Assembly: GCF_004795735.1 (NCBI RefSeq)
Contig: NZ_CP039247.1
Coordinates: forward strand, 1,054,001 to 1,118,000
Length of the DNA: 64,000 bases
Reading direction: 5' to 3'
From: Corynebacterium endometrii
Lineage (GTDB): Bacteria > Actinomycetota > Actinomycetes > Mycobacteriales > Mycobacteriaceae
Positions within the stretch are counted from its first letter, which is position 1. Every line of letters begins with the position of its first letter. Below are positions 37,391 through 47,278 of this stretch, piece by piece. The translations under genes were made by a program, and so were the position numbers. The notes under the pieces are model-generated. The model was not told where the DNA came from. It searched no databases and worked only from the letters and a program-made list of their open reading frames with translations.

Positions 37391-38896
37391 ATGACTGCTG
37401 CGATGTATGACTTGATGGACTATGACGAGGTCCTTGAAAAGTACGAACCGGTAATGGGCATGGAAGTCCACGTGGAGCTGGCAACCGAGACCAAGATGTT
37501 CTCGGCGTCAGGCACCAACTTTCACGCAGCCCCGAATTCCAACGTAGATCCGGTTTCCCTGGGCCTGCCTGGTGCGCTACCGGTAGTAAACGCTAAGGGT
37601 GTGGAGTGGGCCATCAAGATTGGCCTGGCGCTCAACTGCAAGATTGCCGAATCCTCGCGCTTTGCACGTAAGAATTACTTCTACCCGGACCAGCCGAAGA
37701 ACTATCAGATTTCCCAGTACGATGAGCCCATTGCGTACGACGGATACCTTGATGTTGTCTTGGAGGACGGCACCCCATGGCGCATCGAGATTGAGCGCGC
37801 TCACATGGAGGAAGACACCGGCAAGCTGACCCACCTCGGCGGCGCGGACGGCCGCATTCATGGCGCTACCGCATCGTTGGTGGACTGCAATCGTGCGGGC
37901 ATTCCTTTGATTGAGATTGTGACTAAGCCGATCATCGGCGCGGGCGAGCGCGCCCCCGAGGTGGCACGCGCCTACGTCACCGCGCTGCGTGAACTGGTCG
38001 CGGCGCTGGGCGTGTCCGACGCCCGCATGGACCAAGGCTCCATGCGCGTCGATTCCAACGTGTCCCTGCGCCCGATTGGCCAGGAAGAGTTCGGCACCCG
38101 TACCGAGACTAAGAACATCAACTCGTTGAAGTCCGTAGAGCAGGCCGTGCGCTTTGAAATGCAGCGTCAGGCGCAGGTGCTCGAGGACGGCGGTGAGATT
38201 ATCCAGGAGACCCGCCACTACCAGGAGTCTGACGGATCCACCTCCAAGGGCCGCCCCAAGGAGACCGCTGAGGATTACCGCTACTTCAATGACCCGGATC
38301 TGCCCCCTGTGCTGGCGCCGGCCGAGTGGGTCGAAGAAATCCGTGCGACCCTGCCCGAAATGCCGTGGATCCGCCGCGCGCGCATCCAGGAGGAGTGGGG
38401 TATTAAGGATGAGGAGATGCGAGACCTGGTCAACGCCGGAGCGCTCGACCTTATCGTTGAGACCGTAGAGGCTGGCGCAAAGCCGGCCGAGGCCCGTTCC
38501 TGGTGGGTGTCCTACCTGACCGGTAAGGCGAATGAGGCCGGCAAGGACCTGCAGGACTTGGAGATCAGCCCGGCGCAGGTTGCGCGCGTTGCCGAGCTCG
38601 TTGCCGAGGGCAAGCTCACCAACAAGCTGGCCCGCCAAGCCGTGGACGGAGTCCTGGCCGGAGAGGGCGATGTAGACGAGGTTGTGGCCTCCCGTGGCCT
38701 CGAGGTGGTTCGTGACGATGGGGCCATCGAGAAGGCGGTGGACGAGGCGTTGGCCGCCAACCCGGACATCGTTGAGAAGTACAGGGCCGGCAACACCAAG
38801 GTCACCGGCGCCATCGTCGGCGCCGTGATGAAGGCCACCCAGGGCAAGGCCGATCCGGGCCAAGTCAACAAGCTCATCGCCGAGAAGCTGAAGTAA
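37391..38896 (+). CDS. gatB: Asp-tRNA(Asn)/Glu-tRNA(Gln) amidotransferase subunit B
   Basis: 501 residues. Kinase/cradle domain with [43 protein letters not shown] and [12 protein letters not shown], then helical and YqeY-like tail domains that hold the tRNA. GatB activates the mischarged tRNA with ATP and amidates it with ammonia from GatA. Start at 37391 is supported by TAGTAT (37378-37383) seven bases upstream; ATG at 37382 falls in that hexamer. Confidence 0.96.
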   Translation: MTAAMYDLMDYDEVLEKYEPVMGMEVHVELATETKMFSASGTNFHAAPNSNVDPVSLGLPGALPVVNAKGVEWAIKIGLALNCKIAESSRFARKNYFYPDQPKNYQISQYDEPIAYDGYLDVVLEDGTPWRIEIERAHMEEDTGKLTHLGGADGRIHGATASLVDCNRAGIPLIEIVTKPIIGAGERAPEVARAYVTALRELVAALGVSDARMDQGSMRVDSNVSLRPIGQEEFGTRTETKNINSLKSVEQAVRFEMQRQAQVLEDGGEIIQETRHYQESDGSTSKGRPKETAEDYRYFNDPDLPPVLAPAEWVEEIRATLPEMPWIRRARIQEEWGIKDEEMRDLVNAGALDLIVETVEAGAKPAEARSWWVSYLTGKANEAGKDLQDLEISPAQVARVAELVAEGKLTNKLARQAVDGVLAGEGDVDEVVASRGLEVVRDDGAIEKAVDEALAANPDIVEKYRAGNTKVTGAIVGAVMKATQGKADPGQVNKLIAEKLK

Positions 38897-38921
38897 CGCA
38901 CCGGAGGCTGGAATCCGCAGC

Positions 38922-38960
38922 TAACGCGCCTAAAGGAAATCATTTTCCTTAGGCGCGTTA
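38922..38960. terminator. Hairpin terminator between gatB and alcohol dehydrogenase gene
   Basis: TAACGCGCCTA (38922-38932) pairs with TAGGCGCGTTA (38950-38960), with further A/T pairing inside. It lies 26 bases past the gatB stop. Confidence 0.75.
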
Positions 38961-38987
38961 GGGCGTTTTCGGGGTATCTTGGCCATC

Positions 38988-40049
38988 ATGACTATTACAT
39001 CCAAGGTATTGCAGAAGGCCGGCCCACAGGAGCCCTACAAGGTCGTCGAGATCGAGCGTCGGGATCCACGCGCCGATGACGTGGTCATCGACATTAAGGC
39101 CGCGGGAATCTGCCACTCTGACATCCACACCATCCGCAATGAGTGGGGTGAGGCTAGCTTCCCGCTGACGGTCGGCCACGAAATCGCCGGCGTAGTGGAG
39201 GCCGTGGGTGAAAACGTCACCAAGTTCAAGGTCGGTGACCGCGTGGGCGTGGGCTGCATGGTTAACGCCTGCATGGAGTGCGAGCAGTGCAAAAATGGGA
39301 TGGAGCAGGACTGCCTGAAAGGCAACGTTGGCACGTACAACTCCATTGATGTTGACGGCACCGTGACCCAGGGCGGTTACGCCCAAAAGGTTGTGGTCAA
39401 TGAGAATTTCGTGGTGACCATTCCGGAGGGTATCGACTTTGACGTGGCAGCACCCCTGCTGTGCGCCGGTATCACAACATACGCGCCGCTGAGCCGCTGG
39501 AAGGTTGGTGAGGGCGACAAGGTTGCCGTCGTGGGCCTTGGCGGACTTGGCCACATGGGCGTGCAGATCGCCGCGGCCAAGGGCGCAGAGGTGACCGTGC
39601 TATCGCGCACGACCTCCAAGGCGGATGACGCGGCCAAGCTCGGGGCCGCCCGCACCCTAGCCACCTCCGAGGAGGGATTTTTCGCCGAGCACCATGGCGA
39701 GTTTGATTTCATCCTGTCCACAATTTCCGCGCAGTACGATCTCGAGGCCTACCTCGGTTTGTTAAAACCCCACGGCGTTATGTCTGTCGTTGGGCTGCCG
39801 CCGGAGGCTATGCCGCTGCATATGAACCGCCTTGTGGGCGGGGCAAAGGTTTTGACCGGCTCCAACATCGGTGGCATCGCGGAAACCCAGGAGATGCTGG
39901 ATTTCTGCGCCGAGCATGGCCTTGGCGCCGTGATTGAGAAGATTGGCGTCAGCGACGTGGACGAGGCCTATGATCGCGTGGTAGCCGGTGACGTGCGTTT
40001 CCGTTTCGTCATCGATACCGCAACATTCGAGGACGCCGCGGTGCAGTAA
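38988..40049 (+). CDS. Zinc-dependent NAD(P)H alcohol/aldehyde dehydrogenase
   Basis: 353 residues, medium-chain dehydrogenase of the cinnamyl-alcohol/YahK type. Catalytic zinc ligands: Cys in GICHSD and the GHE motif; the structural zinc is held by the four Cys in NACMECEQCKNGMEQDC. Cofactor loop VVGLGGLGHMG. Reduces or oxidises aldehydes/alcohols in the cytosol; substrate unknown. ATG at 38988 lies seven bases after TATCTT (38975-38980). Confidence 0.92.
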   Translation: MTITSKVLQKAGPQEPYKVVEIERRDPRADDVVIDIKAAGICHSDIHTIRNEWGEASFPLTVGHEIAGVVEAVGENVTKFKVGDRVGVGCMVNACMECEQCKNGMEQDCLKGNVGTYNSIDVDGTVTQGGYAQKVVVNENFVVTIPEGIDFDVAAPLLCAGITTYAPLSRWKVGEGDKVAVVGLGGLGHMGVQIAAAKGAEVTVLSRTTSKADDAAKLGAARTLATSEEGFFAEHHGEFDFILSTISAQYDLEAYLGLLKPHGVMSVVGLPPEAMPLHMNRLVGGAKVLTGSNIGGIAETQEMLDFCAEHGLGAVIEKIGVSDVDEAYDRVVAGDVRFRFVIDTATFEDAAVQ

Positions 40050-40126
40050 GCGGTGGCTCCGGGGCTCGTATCGCCTAGGGCCCGAGCTTTGGCAACACGC
40101 TAATTCGAAAGCGCTTGATAACAATT

Positions 40127-40154
40127 GGCCCGTCTCCGATTAAGGGGACGGGCC
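40127..40154 (+). terminator. Terminator after alcohol dehydrogenase gene
   Basis: GGCCCGTC (40127-40134) pairs with GACGGGCC (40147-40154); TTAAAC follows. Confidence 0.65.
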
Positions 40155-40251
40155 TTAAACCTGTCGCCTCTAATGGCAATCTATGCATGGATGAGCGTAG
40201 ACTGTTTGGCTGTTCGTTTGTTCACTGAGCATCTAGCACCTGAAGGAAAGC

Positions 40252-41568
40252 GTGTCTCTTACTAAATCTCTGGGAATATCCATGTCCTTCGTTGGCCTCT
40301 TGGTCGGCGCAGGCTTTGCTACAGGGCAGGAGGTGGTTCAGTACTTCACGTCCTTCGGCCTCAATGGCGTCTGGGGAATCATCGTGGCGGGCATCATTAT
40401 GACCCTTGCGGGAACCGTGTTCCTACAGTTGGGCAGCTACTTCAACGCCCAGGAACACAATTCCGTGTTCCGCAAGGTGACGCATCCCTGGGTATCTCGC
40501 TTCCTGGATATCTGTGTCATTGTGACACTCTTCGCGGTGGGTTTCGTAATGCTGGCCGGCGCGGGTTCCACGCTCGAGCAGCAGTTCGGGGTGAAGGCGT
40601 GGATTGGTTCGCTGATTATGCTGGGCCTAGTCCTCGTGTGCGGCATGCTTGACGTCAGCAAGGTCTCCCGGGTCATTGGTGCCATCACGCCGCTTATCAT
40701 CGTCGCCGTGGTGTTGGTGGCGATCTACACCGCTTTTAATATGCCAAACGATATTGGTGCTGCGGTGGAGGCATCTTCACAGCTAGAGTCCCCGATCGGC
40801 AACTGGTTGGTCTCGGCACTTAACTACAACGGCCTGGCCCTTCTCATGGCAGTTTCCATGACCCTGGTTATCGGTGGCGACCACGTCAACCCACGCGAGG
40901 CAGGATTCGGCGGAATCCTTGGCGGCATTATCTACTTCATCATGATGGCGCTTGCCGGTTTCTCCCTGATGATGAACGTGGAGAGCATTGGCGACTCTGA
41001 CATCCCGATGCTGATGATCGTGGATTCCATCAGCCCAACCCTGGGCGCCATCATGGCCCTGATCATTTACCTGATGGTGTTTAACACCGCCATCGGCATG
41101 TTCTACGCGCTGGGTAAGCGTTTGGCCGCCGGCCGCGAAAACCGTTACCGGGTTATCTTCGTAGTGGTATGCCTTGCGGGCTTCGGTCTATCCTTCCTGG
41201 GCTTCAAGACGCTAATGGGCTCCGTTTACCCAATCCTTGGTTACCTGGGCATCGTGATGGTTGCCGTGCTGGTAGTGGCATGGGTTAAATCCCTCGCTGA
41301 TATCAAGGATGAAGCTACCCGCCGCGAGCGCATTAAGGCACTGCTGCACCTAAAGCTGCACCCCGATAAGGAATACGACCAGAAGTTCGACGAGGAAATT
41401 GGGGAGAATATCACCCAATCCAACATGGATGACGAGCAGATCTTCGAGGACATCCGCACCGAGGTTGCCGAAGAACTCGATGCCGATGACTCGGTCAACT
41501 TCGACATGGAAAAGTTCGAAGAGAAGAAAAAGGACGTGGAATACTACACGGATAAGGCTGGGGAGTAA
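40252..41568 (+). CDS. YkvI-like membrane transporter with acidic C-terminal tail
   Basis: 438 residues with about ten membrane helices of the YkvI family (LeuT/APC superfamily). GVGAGFATGQE-like sequence GLLVGAGFATGQEVVQYF in helix 1 is the family hallmark. Substrate unknown. The last ~90 residues are cytosolic and highly acidic (SNMDDEQIFEDIRTEVAEEL...), longer than in typical YkvI proteins, perhaps a regulatory or protein-binding tail. GTG start with GAAGGAAAG immediately upstream. Confidence 0.85.
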   Translation: MSLTKSLGISMSFVGLLVGAGFATGQEVVQYFTSFGLNGVWGIIVAGIIMTLAGTVFLQLGSYFNAQEHNSVFRKVTHPWVSRFLDICVIVTLFAVGFVMLAGAGSTLEQQFGVKAWIGSLIMLGLVLVCGMLDVSKVSRVIGAITPLIIVAVVLVAIYTAFNMPNDIGAAVEASSQLESPIGNWLVSALNYNGLALLMAVSMTLVIGGDHVNPREAGFGGILGGIIYFIMMALAGFSLMMNVESIGDSDIPMLMIVDSISPTLGAIMALIIYLMVFNTAIGMFYALGKRLAAGRENRYRVIFVVVCLAGFGLSFLGFKTLMGSVYPILGYLGIVMVAVLVVAWVKSLADIKDEATRRERIKALLHLKLHPDKEYDQKFDEEIGENITQSNMDDEQIFEDIRTEVAEELDADDSVNFDMEKFEEKKKDVEYYTDKAGE

Positions 41569-41603
41569 CCCGTAAGCCTTTCTCGCGGGGAATCTAGCTG
41601 TTG

Positions 41604-41662
41604 AAGGCCCGGTCCATCGCCTCCCGTTATGGGAGATCTTTTATGCGATGGCCCGGGCCTTT
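41604..41662. terminator. Bidirectional terminator between convergent genes
   Basis: Long outer stem AAGGCCCGGTCCATCGC / GCGATGGCCCGGGCCTT (one mismatch region) encloses a second hairpin CTCCC / GGGAG. It lies between the YkvI-like gene and the minus-strand Nramp-related gene. Confidence 0.75.
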
Positions 41663-41680
41663 GCCGATGATGATGAGCCT

Positions 41681-42961
41681 TTAGCTGAAAACCCCTACAA
41701 GCTCGTTGCCGCAGATGAAGATGAAGGCGATTGAGATAATGGCCATGAGAGTGTTGACGAACCAACCATTGCGCCACTGCTTCGGGGTGTGCTTAGTGTT
41801 GAGCAACAGGAGCAGCGTGAGTCCCAAGAACGGCATGAAGAAGGCTCCCAGCACACCGTAGGCGATGACCAATGCGGTGGGCTTGCCCAAGAAGAGTAAG
41901 AGCATGGGCGGGAAGGTCAGCCAGAGAATGAACCAGCGGTAGTATTTGCCACCCATCTGGATATCCGGGTGGTCCTTTGGCAGCTTTTTGAGGTGGCCGA
42001 CGTAGTCCGCGAACATCATGGAGACGCCGTTCCAGACGCCCAGTACCGAGGATAGTGCCGCGGCCCAAAAGCCGACGAGGAATACCACGGACATCACTGA
42101 GCCGTAGCGGGCCTCAAGAACATCCGCGAGCTGCACGAGTCCCTGGTCGCCGGAGTCCACGGCGATGCCGGCGGAGTAGAGTAGATCGCCGCCGATGATG
42201 AGCATGGCGATGACGAAGATTCCGGTCACCGTGTAGGCCACGGAGTTGTCCAAACGCATGACTCGCATCCACGGCACGGAATCCCAGCCCTTTTCGTGAA
42301 GCCAGTAGCCGTACGCGGCAAGGGTGATGGTACCCCCAACGCCTCCAGCCAAGCTAAGGACGTAGACGAAGGAGCCCTCCGGCACGCTTGGAACCAGCCC
42401 AGTGATAATTTCGCCAATATTGGACAGTGAGAAGCACGCGATGACGCATACGGTCAGGAACATAATGCCCACGAGGACCGCGATGATCTTCTCAAATACT
42501 TTGTATTGGCCGGCCCAGTTAAGCGCGAATCCAATCAGTCCAGTTACCACCGCCCAGGCAACGAGCGGCACTGCCGGGATGAGCGCGTGGAGTGCCATGC
42601 CCGTGGCGGACATAGCGGCGGCACCGTAGACGAATCCCCAGATGACGATGTAGGGGGCAAAGTACCATTGAGTCCACTTTCCTAACTGAGTCCAGCCGTG
42701 GAAGATGGTATTGCCCGTGGCCAACGTGTAGCGACCCACGCCCTCGACGAGGACAATCTTCATGATGGTTCCGGCGACACAGGCCCATAACAGGGCGTAG
42801 CCGTATTTTTGGCCGGCGATGAGGGTGGCCACAAGGTCACCGGAGCCCACGCCGGTGGCTGCGGCGACAAGGCCAGGGCCAACTATCCGCCATTTCTTCG
42901 TAGAAGCCGCGTCTGGAATGGGACCGGCGTTTGCCGCTGAGGGCTGTTCGATTTGTGTCAT
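41681..42961 (-). CDS. Nramp-related divalent cation transporter, non-canonical
   Basis: 426 residues, about eleven helices, overall Nramp (SLC11) architecture. In helix 1, where Mn/Fe Nramps have DPGN, this protein reads GVGSGD (37-42). In helix 6, where they have the MPH motif, it reads TLAAYGYWLHEK (211-224 region). It is thus a divergent Nramp-related carrier, and Mn(II)/Fe(II) transport should not be assumed. Start at 42961 gives MTQIEQPSAANAG; longer readings add a non-membrane, Pro-rich segment. Confidence 0.82.
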   Translation of the reverse strand: MTQIEQPSAANAGPIPDAASTKKWRIVGPGLVAAATGVGSGDLVATLIAGQKYGYALLWACVAGTIMKIVLVEGVGRYTLATGNTIFHGWTQLGKWTQWYFAPYIVIWGFVYGAAAMSATGMALHALIPAVPLVAWAVVTGLIGFALNWAGQYKVFEKIIAVLVGIMFLTVCVIACFSLSNIGEIITGLVPSVPEGSFVYVLSLAGGVGGTITLAAYGYWLHEKGWDSVPWMRVMRLDNSVAYTVTGIFVIAMLIIGGDLLYSAGIAVDSGDQGLVQLADVLEARYGSVMSVVFLVGFWAAALSSVLGVWNGVSMMFADYVGHLKKLPKDHPDIQMGGKYYRWFILWLTFPPMLLLFLGKPTALVIAYGVLGAFFMPFLGLTLLLLLNTKHTPKQWRNGWFVNTLMAIISIAFIFICGNELVGVFS

Positions 42962-43126
42962 TGCGTCTTTCCCGTCTTGGGTCAGTGACCCGTGGACATT
43001 GAACTCCGTCCCGGCGGTGCGCACTAGCGGCGCCGGGACGGGTGATGGAAAAGAAACTAGCAAATTGTAACTTAAGCCACAATAACTATTGGGGAATAGT
43101 TACGAAAATTTTACCGCGGTGGCCCC

Positions 43127-43813
43127 TTATACAAGGAACAGGAGCTTGTAGGTCAGTGCCACCATGATGCAGCCGATGGCGAAGTTGATGATGCGCCAGA
43201 CGCGCGGCTGGGCAAGGACATCGGAGAATTTTGATGCGCCAAAGCCGACGGTGGGGAACCAAAGCACTGAAGCGCACAGCGCGCCGGTGGCAAAAAGCCA
43301 GCGGCCGTCAGCTCCGTACTGATTGGCCACCCCGCCCAGCATGACCAAGACATCAATGTAGGCGGCTGGATTGAGCCAGGTAAAAGCCAAGGCGGCCAGC
43401 GCCGGTTTTAGCCACGCGCGCTGTTGCGTTCGCGCGGTTATCCGCGTGCGAGTGGCGAGTGTTCCGCGGGTAGAGCCATCGAACGAGGCGACCTCTTGCA
43501 GTTCGTGCTGTTCCGCTTTGATGGCTTCCGCGTCTTTTTTAAAAGCGTCCCGGAAGCAAAGGAATGTGAAATAGGCAAGGTATAGGGCGCCCGCGTACTT
43601 GAGGATCGTCAGGGCCATGGGGAAGCGGTCTACTAGGTAGCCGACCCCGGCGGTGCCGCCGAAAATGAGGAGCACGTCCGAGACCATGCACACGATTACC
43701 ACGGCTGCGACGCCTTGGCGTTTGATGCCCTGCTTGATGAGCAAGGCATTTTGTGGACCGATGGCAACGATGAGGGATAGGCCTAGTGCAAACCCGGCGA
43801 GCACGATTGACAT
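43127..43813 (-). CDS. lysE: LysE-family basic amino acid exporter
   Basis: 228 residues with five or six helices. LSLIVAIGPQNALLIKQGIKRQG is the LysE signature. In C. glutamicum LysE exports lysine and arginine to prevent toxic accumulation. A variable hydrophilic loop (about 85-125) separates helices 3 and 4. It is divergent from lysG, as in the known lysEG locus. ATG at 43813 is preferred to GTG at 43822. Confidence 0.92.
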   Translation of the reverse strand: MSIVLAGFALGLSLIVAIGPQNALLIKQGIKRQGVAAVVIVCMVSDVLLIFGGTAGVGYLVDRFPMALTILKYAGALYLAYFTFLCFRDAFKKDAEAIKAEQHELQEVASFDGSTRGTLATRTRITARTQQRAWLKPALAALAFTWLNPAAYIDVLVMLGGVANQYGADGRWLFATGALCASVLWFPTVGFGASKFSDVLAQPRVWRIINFAIGCIMVALTYKLLFLV

Positions 43814-43883
43814 GGCTCTCACTGTCGCAGTTGCTTCTAATGAAGTCCAATTAAATAATGTGAGGATGGTTTAGAATAGCTTC

Positions 43884-44789
43884 ATGAACCCCGTTCACCT
43901 GGAAACCCTGCTCGCGATTGTTGATGAGGGCAGCTTTGAGGATGCATCCGCAGTGCTAGGAATCTCGCCTTCCGCGGTCTCGCAACGCATTAAGGCGCTG
44001 GAAAGCCAAGCCGGAAGGGTGTTATTGCGGCGCGCCAACCCGGTTACGGCGACGCACGCCGGTGAGATCTTGGTCCAAGCCGCGCGGCGCATCGCCCTAG
44101 TGCAAGCTGAAACGGATGCGCGCCTGCGGGACCGCATGGCCCGTGTGCCGCTCGAGGTAGCGGTGAACTCAGACTCACTGTCTACGTGGTTCACGCCCGT
44201 GATCTGGGACATGGCGCGCCAGGGTATGGCGGCGCTGCGCATCCGCATTGAGGACGAAGCCCGCACTTTGTCGATGCTCCGCCGCGGAGACGTACTGGGC
44301 GCGGTAACCCGTGAGGCCAAGGCCGTCTCTGGGTGTGAGTCTACCTACCTTGGCACGGTGAGCTATTGGGCCGTAGCGAGCCCGGAACTCGCCGGTCGAT
44401 ACGCGTTGGAAGAACCGGTTGCAACCGGTGCGACTCGAGGCGTGGACTGGCATAGCATTCCCGCGATCATGTATGGGCCTTACGATCAGGTGCTGGCAGA
44501 TGCGATGAGCGAGCGGCTCATTGATAGCGTGCACATGCGCAATCGCACGTCTTCCATCCCGAGTTCGGACGGATATTTGGAAGCGGTACGTGCGGGGCTG
44601 GGCTGGGGACTAGTTATTGAGCAGCAGGCGCGCGATCTCCTTGAGTCTGGCGAGCTGGTGCAACTAGACGATCGTAGGTTGGACATCCCGCTGTATTGGC
44701 AGCGTTGGCGGCTTGAGTCCCAACTCCTCGAAGATTTAACCCACAGCGTCCAGGCGGCCGCGGCCCAGGCTTTGGCCCCTGGCGCCTAG
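43884..44789 (+). CDS. lysG: LysR-type activator of lysE
   Basis: 301 residues, LysG/ArgP family. The N-terminal winged helix is LETLLAIVDEGSFEDASAVLGISPSAVSQRIKALE; the C-terminal effector domain senses intracellular lysine, arginine or histidine. It activates divergent lysE in C. glutamicum. ATG at 43884 lies six bases after TAGAAT (43872-43877), so its own mRNA is leaderless. The 70-base gap to lysE must hold the LysG operator. Confidence 0.93.
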   Translation: MNPVHLETLLAIVDEGSFEDASAVLGISPSAVSQRIKALESQAGRVLLRRANPVTATHAGEILVQAARRIALVQAETDARLRDRMARVPLEVAVNSDSLSTWFTPVIWDMARQGMAALRIRIEDEARTLSMLRRGDVLGAVTREAKAVSGCESTYLGTVSYWAVASPELAGRYALEEPVATGATRGVDWHSIPAIMYGPYDQVLADAMSERLIDSVHMRNRTSSIPSSDGYLEAVRAGLGWGLVIEQQARDLLESGELVQLDDRRLDIPLYWQRWRLESQLLEDLTHSVQAAAAQALAPGA

Positions 44790-44840
44790 GCGCTTTAGGG
44801 GTTGCGAAAGTCGATCCGTAGGACTCAAGAGCGTAGTGGC

Positions 44841-45962
44841 TTAGGACTTTCCGCCGCAGTAGGGAAAGAGCTCCAGTTGGAAAGGCTCCGGGTTTTTAAT
44901 GTGCTCGCCTTCGGGGAGCTGGCGTGGCGCGGGCGTTTGACCGGTGGCAAAAGGCTGGCCGCCAAAGCGGTCACGGTCGTGTGGCTCGGCTAGCCATGAC
45001 ATATCCGGGCCAACCGGAACTACCTGGGTGGGGTTTACTTCCTTATGTACGAAGTAGTAGTGCTTCTTGATCTCTGCAAAATCCACCGTGTCGCCGAAAC
45101 CTGGGATTTGGAATAGCTCTTGGAGGTAACCGCGAATATTGGGCAGCTCGCTCATTTTGTGTCGAGAGCACTTGAAGTGGCCGTAGTAAACTGGGTCAAA
45201 ACGGATGAGCGTGACGAACAGATAGATATCGGTCAGCGTTATGTTATCGCCTACCATGTAGCGCCGCTCGCCGAGTCGCCTCTCCACCCAATCGAGCGCC
45301 TCCCAAAGTTCCTGATACGCCATCTCATAGACCTCTTGCTCAGAGGTGAAGCCGCAGCGGTACACGCCGTTGTTAATGTAGCGGAAGATGTATGAGTTGA
45401 ACTCCTCCATCTGTTCGGCATGTTCTGCGGGGTACAAGTGTGGGGCACCCTCACGGTGGAACTGTGACCATTCAAGGACGAAATCCTTCACCATGGTGGG
45501 GTAGTTATTCGTGACCACCTTTGTGGTTGCCTCATCCACTAGCGCCGGCACGGTTATGCCGCGAGGGTAATCGGGGAAGCGGTTGAAATACGCGTCCTGC
45601 AGGCGGGGAATCTTCAGCACTGGGTCTACTTTTCCGGGGTCCAAGTCGAAGGTCCAGGATCGGACGTCATGTGTTGGGCCCGCCAGGCCAAGGGAAATAT
45701 GATCCTCAAGGCCCATCAAGCGGCGGGTGATGACGGCGCGGTGCGCCCATGGGCACGCGCGAGCCGCGACGAGGCGGTAGCGGCCGGATTCGGCAGGCCA
45801 GTGGAATGTGCCGTCCTCGGCCGGGGTGATATCGCTAACGTCCGCGAGGACTCGATCCTCGATGTAATTGACGTCGCGAACATATTCGCCCTCAGGGCTG
45901 GCATTATGCGGGTCGCCAGCGTAGTCATCGTTAGTGTTTGTCTGCGAAGTGGCATCTGCCAT
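44841..45962 (-). CDS. Xi-class glutathione S-transferase-like reductase (YqjG/ECM4 type)
   Basis: 373 residues. The thioredoxin-like domain has C70 in ARACPWAHR, the Cys-Pro-Trp signature of glutathionyl-hydroquinone reductases, followed by an all-helical GST C-domain (YINNGVYRCGF, TDIYLFVTLIRFD). Corynebacteria make mycothiol rather than glutathione, so the natural thiol substrate is probably mycothiol, which is inference. A C-terminal tail of about 45 residues extends the usual length. AAGGAG 10 bases before the ATG. Confidence 0.88.
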   Translation of the reverse strand: MADATSQTNTNDDYAGDPHNASPEGEYVRDVNYIEDRVLADVSDITPAEDGTFHWPAESGRYRLVAARACPWAHRAVITRRLMGLEDHISLGLAGPTHDVRSWTFDLDPGKVDPVLKIPRLQDAYFNRFPDYPRGITVPALVDEATTKVVTNNYPTMVKDFVLEWSQFHREGAPHLYPAEHAEQMEEFNSYIFRYINNGVYRCGFTSEQEVYEMAYQELWEALDWVERRLGERRYMVGDNITLTDIYLFVTLIRFDPVYYGHFKCSRHKMSELPNIRGYLQELFQIPGFGDTVDFAEIKKHYYFVHKEVNPTQVVPVGPDMSWLAEPHDRDRFGGQPFATGQTPAPRQLPEGEHIKNPEPFQLELFPYCGGKS

Positions 45963-46257
45963 CGGTCACAACTCCTTAACTTTTGAGAGAATGTGGACAT
46001 GTCAACAGAATCTCCCATCAGTGTAAGCGTTTCTCCTGGGGCTTGGCAATGATGGGCAAATCCTTCCCCGTATTCCTGGCTGGTGGGCGGGTGAAACCTG
46101 TCTGGCTAAACCAATTGGTGGGGGAGGACCAATTGGTGGGGGAGGCGGGGTAGTCATAAATTTGTCCGCAAGTTTTAAGTGTCTCGCTTTGGTATCAGTT
46201 AACGGCGCGCCGAGGTGCAGGAAGCATAATGGGCTAAGCCTCGGCTAACCTGAGTGC
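45963..46257. other. Interval between GST and DoxX genes
   Basis: About 295 bases holding two 17-18-bp tandem repeats (46111-46145) and the DoxX-gene promoter. No gene seen. Confidence 0.5.
46111..46145. repeat. Two tandem 18-bp repeats
   Basis: CCAATTGGTGGGGGAGGA (46111-46128) followed by CCAATTGGTGGGGGAGG (46129-46145). Each copy carries the palindrome CCAATTGG. Confidence 0.75.
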
Positions 46258-47262
46258 ATGACCGATAAGAAGCCAGATAAAGCCGGTATGGACTCCGAGA
46301 TGGATGTTCCAACCTACAATCCAAACAATCCCTCCCGTTACGCGTCGAGCTCTACGCCCCAGGAGACGCGTTCGATTGAATTGAACTCCGATGCCCCTAC
46401 TTCCGCTGCGCCGCGTGGTGGGGCAGAGAAGGGACAATCACAACCGCCGGCATCCCCGCTGGAGCGTCCGGGCCGCGCGCAGCCACAGTCCATCAATCCG
46501 GACTCCCGCTCAACCACCGCTGCGGGCTTTGATGAGCCTGCCGCCAGCACCACCGCATTCCCCGCGGCCGGTGGAACCACTGCTTCCGGAGCGTATGTCC
46601 AGCCTTCGGAGCAGTATGCGGCGCCACAGGCCGCGCCCGCACCTGCGACCGTTGAAGGGCCTGTCGAGAGCCCGGAAGAGCGTGCGGCGCGCGAAGAGCG
46701 CGAGCGCCTTGAGGCCGAAAAGCGTGAGGGGTACAAGACTTACGGCAAGCGCGGCACCATCGACTTTGGCCTTCTGTTCGTGCGCTTGGCGCTGAGCGTG
46801 TACCTCATCTTTGCTGGCGTAACCACCTTCTTCAAGCTGGGCGGCAGTGAGGGGCTTGCAGGCCTAGAGTCTGACTTCGCGGCTTACGCGCTGCCAAATG
46901 TTTTGGCAATCGGCGTTCCAACGCTCCAACTCATCGCGGGCGTATTCCTCTTATTGGGCCTCATAACCCCATTGGCGGCAATGCTTGGGTTGGTAGTCAC
47001 CGGCTTTACCGCACTGCATGCCCTTGTAGAGTCCGGAACAGGCCTGGACGTCTTTGCATGGCCTGAATCCGTCTGGTTGTCCCTGGTGCTCTTCGTGATT
47101 GCTTTCGCGCTTCAGTTTACCGGCCCAGGCTTCTATTCCTTGGACTTTGGCCGTAGCTGGGCCCGCCGCCCGCTGGCCACCTCCTGGGTCTTCGTTATCC
47201 TGGGCATCGCCGCCCTTGTGGCCGTCTGGTGGTTTGGCGCAGCTGTCAACCCACTGGCATAA
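46258..47262 (+). CDS. DoxX-family membrane protein with long disordered N-terminus
   Basis: 334 residues. The first ~160 are Pro/Ala/Ser/Glu-rich and probably disordered, ending in a charged helix (EERAAREERERLEAEKREG). The rest is a four-helix DoxX domain (LLFVRLALSVYLIFAGVTTFFKL, LLLGLITPLAAMLGLVVTGF) plus a final helix. DoxX proteins take part in redox or thiol membrane complexes in mycobacteria; the role here is unknown. ATG lies six bases after TAACCT (46246-46251). Confidence 0.82.
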   Translation: MTDKKPDKAGMDSEMDVPTYNPNNPSRYASSSTPQETRSIELNSDAPTSAAPRGGAEKGQSQPPASPLERPGRAQPQSINPDSRSTTAAGFDEPAASTTAFPAAGGTTASGAYVQPSEQYAAPQAAPAPATVEGPVESPEERAAREERERLEAEKREGYKTYGKRGTIDFGLLFVRLALSVYLIFAGVTTFFKLGGSEGLAGLESDFAAYALPNVLAIGVPTLQLIAGVFLLLGLITPLAAMLGLVVTGFTALHALVESGTGLDVFAWPESVWLSLVLFVIAFALQFTGPGFYSLDFGRSWARRPLATSWVFVILGIAALVAVWWFGAAVNPLA

Positions 47263-47278
47263 ACCCTGACTTCTTCCT

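Noticed and set aside
37577..38863. 428-codon open frame on the minus strand
   Set aside because: Exactly antisense to gatB; arises from high-GC codon bias and shows no domain.
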